From: Agromyces humatus
Lineage (GTDB): Bacteria; Actinomycetota; Actinomycetes; Actinomycetales; Microbacteriaceae
Direction of reading: 5' to 3'
DNA: 64,000 nt
Assembly: GCF_021228295.1 (NCBI RefSeq)
Contig: NZ_JAJQPD010000007.1
Coordinates: forward strand, 62,001-126,000
Each line of letters starts with the position of its first letter. Position 1 is the first letter of the stretch. Under the pieces are notes generated by a model. It did not search any database. It saw nothing but the letters and a program-made list of their open reading frames with translations, and was not told where the DNA came from. This document shows, piece by piece, positions 46,431-54,971 of the stretch. The position numbers were made by a program, and so were the translations under genes.

Positions 46431-47126
46431 CTAACGACCGAGCATCTGCTCCATCAGCTCGATCTCGGTGGTCTGGCTTTCGACGATGGCCTCGCCGAGC
46501 CCTCTCACTTCGGGGTTCCGCGAGTCCAGGATCATCCGCGTCATCACGATGGCGCCTTCATGATGGGTGATCATGCCCTCGAGGTAGAGCCGGTCGAACT
46601 CCGCGCCCGTCGCATTCTCCAGCTCGGTCATCTCGGCGTCACTGAGCATCCCGCCCATCCCCATCCCCATGCCGTCTCCCATCGGCATGCGAGGTCGCCC
46701 TGCCTCATCGAGCCATCCCTCCATGATCACGATCTCGGATGCCTGGGCCTCGCGGATCTGCTCCGCCAGGGCCTGTACATCCGGGTCCGCCGACTTCTCG
46801 AGCGCGAGCTCGGACATGTCGATGGCTTGCTGGTGATGCGGGATCATCATCCGCGCGAACATGATGTCGCCAGGGCTGAAGCCGCCGGCGTCGGAGTCGG
46901 AGTCACCCGTCATTCCGCCACCCGGCCCAGGGTCGCCCATCATCCGTGATCCACGGTCGTCGTCGGCGTCCATGAAGTTGATCGTGCAACCCGACAGCGT
47001 GCCGGCCGCGAAGACGAATGCGGCGACTCCGGCCACCCAGAATCCCGGCGTGAGCACGATGCTCCTTACGTTTGCGATCGGCCGTGGACTCCGGTCCGAA
47101 TGGACGACACGACCGGTCGATTCCAC
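46431..47126 (-). CDS. DUF305 lipoprotein-like protein
   Basis: 231 residues. N-terminal helix with a lipobox (FVFAAGTLSGC), a Gly/Asp/Met-rich segment, then two DUF305 halves: MFARMMIPHHQQAIDMSELA and YLEGMITHHEGAIVMTRMI, each with a His-His pair; the middle is Met-rich (MPMGDGMGMGMGGM). DUF305 proteins are often linked to copper or metal handling. GTG 47126 lies six bases after TATCCT of a promoter that carries the DosR-like box, arguing for a leaderless start. GTG 47057 with AAGGAG is an alternative that would shorten the N-terminus. Confidence 0.82.
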   Translation of the reverse strand: MESTGRVVHSDRSPRPIANVRSIVLTPGFWVAGVAAFVFAAGTLSGCTINFMDADDDRGSRMMGDPGPGGGMTGDSDSDAGGFSPGDIMFARMMIPHHQQAIDMSELALEKSADPDVQALAEQIREAQASEIVIMEGWLDEAGRPRMPMGDGMGMGMGGMLSDAEMTELENATGAEFDRLYLEGMITHHEGAIVMTRMILDSRNPEVRGLGEAIVESQTTEIELMEQMLGR

Positions 47127-47132
47127 GCGTGC

Positions 47133-47174
47133 AGGATATGCCCGGGCCGCCCAGTCGCGCGGGCCCAAGGTCCC
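47133..47174 (-). promoter_or_regulatory. DosR-like promoter 1 (DUF305 gene)
   Basis: On the minus strand: box GGGACCTTGGGCCC (47174-47161), 22 bases, then -10 TATCCT (47138-47133), six bases before GTG 47126. Confidence 0.7.
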
Positions 47175-47303
47175 GAGTTCACAGGATGCGCGCGGCGCCG
47201 GGCATTCGGTCGATCAGGAGCCAGGGACGAAGAGCGAGCGCGAGGCCGATGAGAACGGGGCCCTGAGGATGCGGCCTCAGGCCGCCGGTGACCGGGCCGA
47301 AGG

Positions 47304-48314
47304 TCACCCAACCGGACCTTCGACCGTCAGTACGAGCGACCCGCGTGCACGGCCGTGCCGCATGTCGTCGATCGCCGAGCCCAGCGAATCGAACGGAACC
47401 GTTGTCACCTTCGGGCGCAACCCGAGGTTCGCGGCGAGGCCGAGGAGCCGACCGCCGTCATCCCGGGTATTGGCGGTCACCGTGCGCAGGTCGCGCTCCC
47501 GGAACAGGGACGCCTCGTACGACATCGACGGGATGTCCGACATCTCGATGCCCGCCAGAACCACCGTCCCGCCGCTGCGGGTCGCTGCGAGCGCGACGGG
47601 AACGAGACCGCCTGCCGGGGCGAACACGATGGCGGAGTCGAGCGGTTCCGGCGGCGGGGCCGCCTCCTCGCCGACGAACCCGGCACCGAGCTCGAGGGCG
47701 AGTGCGCGGTTCTGCTCGCCGCGCGTCATCACGGAAACGCCGGCGCCCGCGGCGATCGCGATCTGCGCGACGAGGTGAGCGCTGGATCCGAAGCCGTAGA
47801 GCCCGAGCCGGCCACCGGGTGGGAGGTTCGCCCGGCTGAGCGCACGGAATCCGATGATGCCGGCGCACAGCAACGGCGCGGTCGTGACCGGGTCGGCGTC
47901 AGCCGGCAGGCGATAGACGAACGCGGCCGGAGCGGCGAGAATATCGGCGAAACCGCCGTCCGCGTCCCAGCCGGTGTATTCGGAGCGCGGGCACAGGTTC
48001 TCCGAGCCCGATCGGCACCATTCGCAGGTGCCGCAGGTGTGGCGCAACCACGCGACGCCGACAAGGTCTCCGACCGCGACGTCGTCCACCCCGGAGCCGA
48101 GTCGGGCCACTCGGCCGACCGCCTGATGGCCGGGTATCACGCCGGGCCGATGCACGGGGATCTCGTGGTCGATCACATGCAGGTCGGTGCGGCAGATTCC
48201 GCAGGTGATGACCTGAACGATCACCTCGCCGCGGGCCGGCACCGGGACGGGCGCCTCGACGAGCTGGAGTTCTCCGGCGGATGTGCCCGTCCGCCACGCG
48301 CGCATCGTCGCCAT
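47304..48314 (-). CDS. zinc-dependent alcohol dehydrogenase
   Basis: 336 residues. Catalytic zinc motif CGICRTDLHVIDHE and GHQAVGRV; structural zinc Cys cluster HTCGTCEWCRSGSENLC; Rossmann motif GLYGFGSSAHLVAQIA. MDR-type NAD(P) alcohol dehydrogenase; substrate unknown. ATG 48314 has AAGGGAAAGG upstream. It follows the 48366-49094 membrane gene by 51 bases and likely shares its DosR-like promoter; redox-balancing dehydrogenases fit a hypoxia or stasis response. Confidence 0.92.
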   Translation of the reverse strand: MATMRAWRTGTSAGELQLVEAPVPVPARGEVIVQVITCGICRTDLHVIDHEIPVHRPGVIPGHQAVGRVARLGSGVDDVAVGDLVGVAWLRHTCGTCEWCRSGSENLCPRSEYTGWDADGGFADILAAPAAFVYRLPADADPVTTAPLLCAGIIGFRALSRANLPPGGRLGLYGFGSSAHLVAQIAIAAGAGVSVMTRGEQNRALALELGAGFVGEEAAPPPEPLDSAIVFAPAGGLVPVALAATRSGGTVVLAGIEMSDIPSMSYEASLFRERDLRTVTANTRDDGGRLLGLAANLGLRPKVTTVPFDSLGSAIDDMRHGRARGSLVLTVEGPVG

Positions 48315-48365
48315 GGCCTTTCCCTTCCGATCACCGCGTCGACGCGGCATCCCTCGATCGCCGAG

Positions 48366-49094
48366 TCAGCCGTGGCCGGCCGTCGCGATCGGCTCGCGCA
48401 GAAGCCGTATGAGTACCGACCCGTGCACGGCGCCGACGATTGCCCCAGCCGCGACGACGCTCGCGAGCAGGATGCCGACGCCGAGCACGCTCACGCCCAG
48501 GTCGGCCATGATGCTCGGGCCGAGGTAGGTCAATGGGAGGGCGAGCGCCCAGGCGACGGCGTTGGCGGGGATCCACCACCAGGAATGCGCCACGTACCTC
48601 CTGAGCACCACGACCTGGGCGCTCGCGAGGATGGGTCCGAGCACGAGCCCGAGCGCCGCGGCGGCCAGGTAGAACACGACCGGTGCGGGCTCCGCCGGGG
48701 CGGCCGCACCGGCCTCGGCGGTGTCGGCGGGACCGGTGACGAGCGAGATGACGGTGCTCGCCAGCATCCCGAGCAGCCAAGCGATGCCCGCCCCGATCGC
48801 GGTCGCCCAGACCCACGACCCCCACGACATCGCCGGAAGCGGATCACGCAGCACGCGCCACTGCGCGTAGCCCACGACGACGCCCTCGAAGAACGTTCCG
48901 AGCGCCACGGCGACGAGTGCGACACCGATGTCGACCCATGGATCGAGTTGCGCCCCCAGCAGCGACACGATCCCGACGCCCACGAGGAGCGACCCGCCGA
49001 GTCCGATTCCCTCGCCGGTGGCGTTCGCGAGCACCCATCGACCCCATAGCGCCCGCTCCTGGACGCCGCGCTGACGGACGTCCGTCGATCCCAT
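48366..49094 (-). CDS. multi-helix membrane protein, unknown function
   Basis: 242 residues with about seven helices (for example GLGGSLLVGVGIVSLLGA; LGLVLGPILASAQVVVLRRY; GILLASVVAAGAIVGAVHG). Two internal repeats are suggested by similar AxWxVLR-like turns (YAQWRVLRD, AQVVVLRRY). No family recognised. ATG 49094 comes exactly six bases after TATCCT, so the mRNA should be leaderless under the DosR-like promoter. First gene of the pair with alcohol dehydrogenase. Confidence 0.75.
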   Translation of the reverse strand: MGSTDVRQRGVQERALWGRWVLANATGEGIGLGGSLLVGVGIVSLLGAQLDPWVDIGVALVAVALGTFFEGVVVGYAQWRVLRDPLPAMSWGSWVWATAIGAGIAWLLGMLASTVISLVTGPADTAEAGAAAPAEPAPVVFYLAAAALGLVLGPILASAQVVVLRRYVAHSWWWIPANAVAWALALPLTYLGPSIMADLGVSVLGVGILLASVVAAGAIVGAVHGSVLIRLLREPIATAGHG

Positions 49095-49100
49095 GCGCGC

Positions 49101-49142
49101 AGGATATGCCGGGGCCGGATCGGTCTGCAGGCCGAAGGTCCC
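49101..49142 (-). promoter_or_regulatory. DosR-like promoter 2 (membrane protein / alcohol dehydrogenase)
   Basis: On the minus strand: box GGGACCTTCGGCCT (49142-49129), 22 bases, then -10 TATCCT (49106-49101). Flanking sequence (GGCATATCCTG) is the same as in promoter 1. Confidence 0.72.
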
Positions 49143-49169
49143 GCGGGATGTGCTCAGCGAACGACGCCG

Positions 49170-49346
49170 TCACGAGCCCGATTCGTGGGCGAACGCGAGG
49201 ACGTGCCCGTCGGGGTCGGCGAGATATCCGACGTAGTGGTCCCGGCGCTTGTCGCAGGGGACTTTCGCCCCTTTCCGCGGCATGCGCCTTGCGACCATGT
49301 CAGCGAAGGGTCGTCCCTCGCTCACGCCCATCTGGTACGTGATGTG
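49170..49346 (-). pseudogene. C-terminal remnant of a VOC/glyoxalase-family gene
   Basis: About 58 codons ending HYVGYLADPDGHVLAFAHES, the usual end of a VOC-superfamily protein. The N-terminal half is missing: the frame runs upstream into the end of the ABC permease gene without a plausible start. Confidence 0.45.
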
Positions 49347-49371
49347 GCGAGGGCGCCTGACGGATGCCCCG

Positions 49372-51114
49372 TCACGCCGCGTCGCGCGGGGTCTTCGGCC
49401 GGCGACCGGCCGCCGTCCAGCTCGCCCCACGGGAACGCTCGAGGATCCAGGTGGCGATCATTGCGCCCGCCGCCCACGCAACGAGGATCCCGATTGCTGC
49501 CCATGCGATGAAGGGCCCGTCGGGGCGCCATGCCTCGAGCAGTCCTTGCCGCAGGTGAGTCAGCGGGAAGAACGCGCCGACGGTCCGCATCCAGTCGGGG
49601 CCGCCCACGACGAAGACGTCGGAGAAGAAGGCGATCACGAAGAGCAGCAGCAGTGCGACCGCACCCGAGGCTCGGGCATCTGGCACCGCGGTCGCGAGCA
49701 GGACGCCGCAGGCGGCCAGCGCCGCCACGCCCAGCACCACGACGCCCGCGCTCAGCAGGATGCCCGTCGCCGTCGTACGCAACTCGAAGGCCGCCGCACC
49801 GAGCAGGAGCATCGCCGCGGCGATCACCCACGCCACCACGACGGCCGCAACGGCTCGACCCACGCCGATCTCGCCGGTCGACAGGGGTGTGCCGCGCCAT
49901 CGCTTGAGGATGCCCTGCTCGGCTGAGCGGGCCAACCACTCGGCCGTGTTCATGAACGCCACGACGGCGACGCCCCACGCGCACATCGCCGCGGCGGTCG
50001 ACGTGATGAGCGGGATGCCGTCGCGCTCGCCGCCGCCCTGCAGCGTCACGAGCAGCCAGACGAGCCCGAGCGGAACCGCGACCGCGAAGAACAGGTCGCC
50101 GGGCCGTCGCAGGGTGGACCGCACGGCAGCGCCGACCTGACCGAGCGTCCTCGTGAGGGCCGTGGGCTGCCCGGACTCGACGCGGTCGAGGATGGCCGCG
50201 GCCGACGTGCCACCCGACCGCCCTGCCGCCGCGCCCGCCGCCGCGCGCCCCTCGCCCGCCGCCGCGCGGGCCGCCGCCCGCCGTCCCGCGCGCGGCTCCC
50301 AGCGGAAGGCCAGGGCGGCGACGATGGCGCCCCCCACGCCCCACGCGGCGATCAGGGCGAGATGGCCGAGATTCCAGGGCAGGTCGTCGTAGGGGTTGAA
50401 GAGTTCCTGCAACGAGACGACGAAGGGCTTGAGCGGCAACGCCCACGCGACTTGCTCCAGCCATTCCGGCAGTTCGCCCCCGATGATGAAGACGCCCGAG
50501 ATGAACGACAGCACCACGACGGCACCGATCGTGATCGCCTCGGTGGAGCGGGCGGACGACGCCAACGACGCGACCGCGATGCCGATCGCGCTGAACGAGA
50601 GGAGCGCCACGACGATCGTCACGACGAGGGGGAGCACGGCATCACCGGGCACCGTGACCCCGTAGGCGAGGATCGCCACTGCGAGCACGACCGCCACTGA
50701 TGCGGCCGCGAGCAGCGCGACCGCGACGACCTGCGCCGCGACGTACACCCACGACGGGAGCGGCGTGCCGCGCAATCGCTTCAGCACGAGCGACTCGCGA
50801 TCGAGGGCCACGCCGATCGCGATCGACGGCAGGGTGGCGAACAGGCAGCCCATCGCGAGCGCGGTCGGCGTCGCGAACTGCATGACCCGAAGGTCGGTCA
50901 CGGGATCGATCACCTCATTGCCAGCGACGATGCCGACGAGGATGAGCCACGCGAGCGGCATCCCGAACGTGAAGACGAACGCGATGCGGGCGCGCCAGAG
51001 CGATCGCAAGACGTGGGCGCTGCGGCTCGCGGTCAGGCCGAACGGCCCCGGACGTCCGGTGTCGACTGCGGGCGGCGGTCCGCCGGCGACGGATGCCTCG
51101 GGCACCGTGGTCAT
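49372..51114 (-). CDS. ABC-2 type permease, two modules fused
   Basis: 580 residues, about twelve membrane helices. Two ABC2-membrane modules (~30-260 and ~310-560) each show the family segments (LVLKRLRGTPLPSWVY, FISGVFIIGGELPEWLEQVA; GILKRWRGTPLSTGEIGV, FFSDVFVVGGPDWMRTVGAF). They are joined by an Ala/Gly/Arg-rich linker. It forms an exporter with the overlapping ATPase (ATGA). Substrate unknown; drug or lipid export is typical. A single fused permease replaces the usual dimer. Confidence 0.88.
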   Translation of the reverse strand: MTTVPEASVAGGPPPAVDTGRPGPFGLTASRSAHVLRSLWRARIAFVFTFGMPLAWLILVGIVAGNEVIDPVTDLRVMQFATPTALAMGCLFATLPSIAIGVALDRESLVLKRLRGTPLPSWVYVAAQVVAVALLAAASVAVVLAVAILAYGVTVPGDAVLPLVVTIVVALLSFSAIGIAVASLASSARSTEAITIGAVVVLSFISGVFIIGGELPEWLEQVAWALPLKPFVVSLQELFNPYDDLPWNLGHLALIAAWGVGGAIVAALAFRWEPRAGRRAAARAAAGEGRAAAGAAAGRSGGTSAAAILDRVESGQPTALTRTLGQVGAAVRSTLRRPGDLFFAVAVPLGLVWLLVTLQGGGERDGIPLITSTAAAMCAWGVAVVAFMNTAEWLARSAEQGILKRWRGTPLSTGEIGVGRAVAAVVVAWVIAAAMLLLGAAAFELRTTATGILLSAGVVVLGVAALAACGVLLATAVPDARASGAVALLLLFVIAFFSDVFVVGGPDWMRTVGAFFPLTHLRQGLLEAWRPDGPFIAWAAIGILVAWAAGAMIATWILERSRGASWTAAGRRPKTPRDAA

Positions 51115-52067
51115 GCCCGCACCGCCTCGTCCGTTCCCGCGTGCACCGGGTGCTCGCCGACGAGTTCGAGGTACGCGTCCTCGAGGGTCGGGCGCCGCAC
51201 CTCGATCGCATCGAGGGGGACGCCGCGTTCGAGCGACCAGGTCGTCACCGCGTGCAGGGTGCGCGTCGCGTCATCCGTGATCAGACGCCATCCGGCGCCG
51301 TCGGACTCGAGCGCCGCGCCGTCGCCGAGCAACTCCAACAGTCCGCGGGACGTGAGGGCGGCGGCATCCGTCGGCTCCGTCGTGCGAAACGCGATCACGG
51401 TCTCACGGCCGTGCGCGGCCAGCTCGCTCGGTGAATCGAGGGCGACCAGCCGGCCCGCGACGACGATGGCCACGCGGTCGGCGAGGTGCTGCGCCTCGTC
51501 GAGGTAGTGCGTGGTGAGCAGGACCGTCGTGCCGTTCGCACGCAGGTCGCGCACGATCGACCAGGCCTGCCGCCGCGCCTCGGGGTCGAAACCGACGGTG
51601 GGCTCGTCGAGGAACAGCACCTCGGGGTCGCCGACAAGACCGAGGGCCAGGTCGAGCCGGCGCTTCTGCCCGCCCGAGAGCGTCCGCACGCGCGCCGCGC
51701 GCTTCGCGGTCAGCCCGACGAGCTCGATCACCGCGTCGACGTCGAGCCGCCTCGGGTAGAGGTTGCGGTGCAGGCGCACGAGCTCGGCGACGGTCGCGTC
51801 TTCATCGAACCCCGCCTCCTGCAGCACGATGCCGATGCGCTCGCGCAGCTCCCGCTCACGGCGGCCGGGGTCGTGCCCGAGCACGCGCACCTCGCCCGAG
51901 TCCGCCGTGCGGTGACCCTCGATGATCTCCACGACGGTCGTCTTGCCGGCGCCGTTCGGTCCGAGCAGCGCGAACACCTCGCCGCGCTCGATCTCGAACG
52001 AGACGCCGTCGACCGCCTGCACGTCGCCGTAGGCCTTGTGCAGATCGCGCACTTCGATCGGACGCAT
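51111..52067 (-). CDS. ABC exporter ATPase
   Basis: 318 residues. Walker A GPNGAGKTT, Q-loop VLQEAGFDEDATV, signature LSGGQKRRLDLALGLV, Walker B EVLFLDEPTVGFD, H-loop TVLLTTHYLDEAQHL. The C-terminal ~90 residues are the extension found in DrrA-type drug exporters. ATG 52067 follows GGGGGG at six bases. Driven by a DosR-like promoter ~20 bases upstream; the permease follows. Confidence 0.93.
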   Translation of the reverse strand: MRPIEVRDLHKAYGDVQAVDGVSFEIERGEVFALLGPNGAGKTTVVEIIEGHRTADSGEVRVLGHDPGRRERELRERIGIVLQEAGFDEDATVAELVRLHRNLYPRRLDVDAVIELVGLTAKRAARVRTLSGGQKRRLDLALGLVGDPEVLFLDEPTVGFDPEARRQAWSIVRDLRANGTTVLLTTHYLDEAQHLADRVAIVVAGRLVALDSPSELAAHGRETVIAFRTTEPTDAAALTSRGLLELLGDGAALESDGAGWRLITDDATRTLHAVTTWSLERGVPLDAIEVRRPTLEDAYLELVGEHPVHAGTDEAVRA

Positions 52068-52092
52068 ACCGTACCCCCCGGATAGTCCTCAA

Positions 52093-52134
52093 ACGATAGA
52101 GGTGGCCGATGCCCTCATCCGGGCCGAAGGTCCC
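52093..52134 (-). promoter_or_regulatory. DosR-like promoter 3 (ABC exporter)
   Basis: On the minus strand: box GGGACCTTCGGCCC (52134-52121), 22 bases, then -10 TATCGT (52098-52093). Transcription would start near 52086. Confidence 0.74.
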
Positions 52135-52273
52135 TCCTGCGGATCGTGCTCCGCCTGCTCGCCCGGGGCGCCGCGCCGCGGCATCCGCTGAGTCTCAGTC
52201 GGTCGCCTGGCCGGCCGGGCCAGGCCTGGAGAACGCGCCGGTCGCCGGGACATAGCGAGTTCGACAGCTGCAT

Positions 52274-52315
52274 GTGACCTTCGACCCGTACTCCAGGAAT
52301 GTCGACGACGAGCAT
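52274..52315 (+). promoter_or_regulatory. DosR-like promoter 4 (metallo-hydrolase)
   Basis: Box GTGACCTTCGACCC (52274-52287), 22 bases, then GAGCAT (52310-52315), six bases before ATG 52322. The -10 is poor, but the geometry is identical to promoters 1 and 2. Confidence 0.55.
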
Positions 52316-52321
52316 GCTGTC

Positions 52322-53734
52322 ATGCCCCAGACGAACGCTCGACTCCAGTTCCTCGGCGCAGCAGACAGCGTGACGGGTTCGAAGACCCTCATCGAACTCG
52401 ACTCGACGCGAATTCTCGTCGACTGCGGACTCTTCCAGGGCTACAAGGTGCTGCGCGAGCGCAATCGCACCCCGTTTCCCGTGGATCCCGAGTCGATCGA
52501 CGCGGTGGTGCTGACGCACGCGCACCTCGATCACTCGGGATACGTGCCCGCTCTCGTTCGCGACGGCTTCCGCGGCCCCGTCTACACGACACCCGGCACC
52601 GCCGAACTCTGCGGCGTGGTGCTGCCCGACAGTGGCTACCTCCTCGAAGAGGAGGCGCGGCACGCGTCATCCGGTCGCTGGTCGTCGCATCGGAATCCGA
52701 CGCCGCTGTATACGGCGGCGGATGCCACGCGGTCGCTCGATCGCTTCCGGCCGATCGGCTTCGACACGACCCACGAGATCGCTCGGGGGCTCGAGTTCAC
52801 GTTCGTGCCCGCCGGTCACATCCTCGGCGCCGCGGGCGTGCGGGTGAGCGTCGGAGGGCGCGTCGTGCACTTCTCGGGCGATCTGGGGCGTGCCTCGGAC
52901 CCGCTGATGCGACCCCCGCGCCCACTCGAACCCGCCACCGTGCTCGTGACCGAATCGACCTATGGCGATCGCCTCCACGCCGACGAGGATCCCGAGGCGG
53001 TGTTCGGCGAGGTCGTGCGCCGGGTCGCGAAGAAGAACGGCGTGGTGCTGATCCCGGCGTTCGCGGTCGGCCGTACCGAGACGATCCTGCTGCACCTCTC
53101 GCGGCTGCGGGACCGCGGCGAGTTGCCCGACATCCCCATCTACCTGAACAGCCCGATGGCGATCAACGTTGCCGCCATCTACGAGCGCTACCCCGAGGAG
53201 CACCGGCTCGACGCCCGGGAGATCGAGCGCATGTACGATCTCGCGACGAGTGTGCACACGGTTGACGACTCGAAGCTGCTGAACCTGCGGGGCGGCCCGA
53301 TGATCATCATCTCGGCGAGCGGGATGCTCGCGGGAGGGCGGATCCTGCACCATCTCGTCGCGTACGGTTCCGATCGGCACAATGCGATCGTGCTCACCGG
53401 CTACCAGGCCGGCGGCACGCGAGGATCGGCGCTGCTCGGCGGCGCGCGATCGTTGCGGATCTTCGGCCGGGACGTGCCGATCCGTGCCGAGGTCGTCGCG
53501 ATGGACAGCCTCTCGGCGCACGCCGATGCCGACGAGCTGCTCGCCTGGATGGGCGCCGTCGACCGGCCGCCCGAGGCGGTCTACGTGACGCACGGCGAGC
53601 CGGCCGCGGCCGACACGCTTCGCGCCCGCATCAAGCGGGAGCTCCACTGGCCTGTCCACGTGCCCGAGCACCTGCAGCGCGTGGGGCTGGGGGCGCACCA
53701 GGCTACGGTCAGCGCACCACCGCCGCGTCGTTGA
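52322..53734 (+). CDS. MBL-fold / beta-CASP RNA-specificity domain hydrolase
   Basis: 470 residues. Metallo-beta-lactamase core with VVLTHAHLDHSGYVPAL (HxHxDH), later AGHILGA and FSGDLGR (metal ligands), then a beta-CASP insertion and C-terminal RNA-metabolising motif (SLSAHADADELLAW, VYVTHGEPAAADTL). This is the YSH1/CPSF-like exonuclease or endonuclease group; all metal ligands are present. Such genes frequently accompany alcohol dehydrogenase and Hsp20 genes in stress islands. The ATG at 52322 fits a leaderless start. Confidence 0.9.
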   Translation: MPQTNARLQFLGAADSVTGSKTLIELDSTRILVDCGLFQGYKVLRERNRTPFPVDPESIDAVVLTHAHLDHSGYVPALVRDGFRGPVYTTPGTAELCGVVLPDSGYLLEEEARHASSGRWSSHRNPTPLYTAADATRSLDRFRPIGFDTTHEIARGLEFTFVPAGHILGAAGVRVSVGGRVVHFSGDLGRASDPLMRPPRPLEPATVLVTESTYGDRLHADEDPEAVFGEVVRRVAKKNGVVLIPAFAVGRTETILLHLSRLRDRGELPDIPIYLNSPMAINVAAIYERYPEEHRLDAREIERMYDLATSVHTVDDSKLLNLRGGPMIIISASGMLAGGRILHHLVAYGSDRHNAIVLTGYQAGGTRGSALLGGARSLRIFGRDVPIRAEVVAMDSLSAHADADELLAWMGAVDRPPEAVYVTHGEPAAADTLRARIKRELHWPVHVPEHLQRVGLGAHQATVSAPPPRR

Positions 53735-53764
53735 TCACCGTGGACGAGCTCGACCACGCGACGA

Positions 53765-53806
53765 GGGACCTTCGACCCGGGACAGCGCACTCGAAGTCCC
53801 TAGTGT
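53765..53806 (+). promoter_or_regulatory. DosR-like promoter 5 (hsp20)
   Basis: Box GGGACCTTCGACCC (53765-53778), 22 bases, then -10 TAGTGT (53801-53806). Transcript would start near 53813. Confidence 0.75.
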
Positions 53807-53835
53807 GAGATCGAACGCTCAGGAAGGGGGCCATC

Positions 53836-54267
53836 ATGGCCACGTCACTCGCACGCTTCGACCCATTCTCGGACCTCGTCGGATTGCGGGACCGGCTGTT
53901 CTCCGAGATGTCCTCGAGCACCGGCCGCCACGCGGCACCGACGACCGACATCTACACGGAGGACGACTCGAAGCTCACCGTCGAAGCGCACCTCCCCGGC
54001 TTCGCCGAGAAGGACGTCGACGTCGACATCGACGGTGGCGCGCTCGTCATCCGTGCACAGCGGGAGGAGCGGGAGACCGAAGGGGACAAGAAGAAGAAGT
54101 ACGTCGTGCGCGAGAGCAGCTCCAGTTACTACCGCCGCATCATCCTGCCCGAGCAGGCCGATGAGGGCTCCGTGACTGCGACGTTCGACCAGGGTGTACT
54201 CCGTGTCACCGTGCCGTACAAATCGGTGCCGTCGCCACGCAAGGTCGAGATCACGCCCGGCTCCTGA
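53836..54267 (+). CDS. Hsp20/alpha-crystallin small heat-shock protein
   Basis: 143 residues. N-terminal FDPFSDLVGLRDRLF, an alpha-crystallin domain (~38-135) with VEAHLPGFAEKDVDVDIDGG and FDQGVLRVTVPYK, and a C-terminal VEI tail motif. Holdase chaperone. ATG 53836 has AGGAAGGGGG upstream. In mycobacteria the equivalent hspX is the hallmark target of DosR, and here the promoter carries a DosR-like box. Confidence 0.95.
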   Translation: MATSLARFDPFSDLVGLRDRLFSEMSSSTGRHAAPTTDIYTEDDSKLTVEAHLPGFAEKDVDVDIDGGALVIRAQREERETEGDKKKKYVVRESSSSYYRRIILPEQADEGSVTATFDQGVLRVTVPYKSVPSPRKVEITPGS

Positions 54268-54276
54268 GCGCCGCCT

Positions 54277-54381
54277 CCCCTCGGCCGACGTGATGCGCAG
54301 CTCGTCCTGCGAGACGGTCACGCTGAGCGCCTGGTCGCGGTACCCGAGGTGGAACCTGATGGAGTGCCGACCATGGAACGG
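54277..54381 (-). pseudogene. possible remnant of a GH65 phosphorylase C-terminal domain
   Basis: About 35 codons (IRFHLGYRDQALSVTVSQDE then LRITSAEG) resemble the small C-terminal beta domain of GH65 trehalose/kojibiose phosphorylases. No catalytic part is present. The match is by eye and weak. Confidence 0.25.
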
Positions 54382-54389
54382 GGTGCATG

Positions 54390-54971
54390 ATGTCGACCGA
54401 GTGGGGACCGGCGCCGAGGGGCGGAGCATGGCGAGCGGTGGGCCGCTGCGTGCGGACGAGCGTCGTGATGCTCGCCCGCGGGCGCGTGCATCTCCCCCGC
54501 GGGAACGTCGGCCGCGTATTGCGCTTCGCGGATGGAAGCACCGCGCGGGTCTACCGTGAGACGGTCGTCGACCGCGGCCTGCCTGCCGATCCTTGTGTGC
54601 TCGTCGTCGCGTTCAAGCTCCGCCTCCTCCGGGGCCGGGCGCTGCACCGCCTCTTCGAGGCCGAGAGCCTCCTGAACACCCCGCTCTTCGTAGGATTCCC
54701 GGGTTACGTGTCCAAGCTCTGGTGCGCGCATGATGCGTCGGGCGTGTACCGAGGGGTCTACGAGTGGGACGGCCCGCAGCAGGCTCGCGACTACGCCGCG
54801 GCACTCTGGCGGGTACTCGAGTTGGGCAGCGTCCCGGGCTCGATACGGTACCGGGTCCTTCCCGGGCTGCACCGCGACGACGTCCTGGCTGACCCGGATC
54901 TGACATCGACGGCAGCAGCATCGGCAGCAGCATCGGATGACGCGTGGTGGCGATTGGTCGCAGTGACATGA
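54390..54971 (+). CDS. hypothetical protein, possible dimeric alpha/beta-barrel fold
   Basis: 193 residues; ATG 54387 is an alternative start three bases earlier. Contains FADGSTARVYRETVVDRG, then VGFPGYVSKLWCAHDASGVY and YEWDGPQQARDYAAALWRVL. The spacing of these segments recalls monooxygenase-like dimeric barrels, but this is not certain. An Ala-rich end precedes a four-base overlap with the FAD monooxygenase gene, so they form an operon. Confidence 0.65.
   Translation: MSTEWGPAPRGGAWRAVGRCVRTSVVMLARGRVHLPRGNVGRVLRFADGSTARVYRETVVDRGLPADPCVLVVAFKLRLLRGRALHRLFEAESLLNTPLFVGFPGYVSKLWCAHDASGVYRGVYEWDGPQQARDYAAALWRVLELGSVPGSIRYRVLPGLHRDDVLADPDLTSTAAASAAASDDAWWRLVAVT

Noticed and set aside
47072..47266. 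Short open frames between the DUF305 and alcohol dehydrogenase genes
   Set aside because: Arg/Pro-rich products, no ribosome site; the region holds the DUF305 promoter.
47294..47326. Two further DosR-like boxes (GGGCCGAAGGTCAC and GGACCTTCGACC) at the end of the alcohol dehydrogenase gene
   Set aside because: No -10 hexamer 22 bases away on either strand, and one is inside coding sequence; possibly distal sites, but unsupported.
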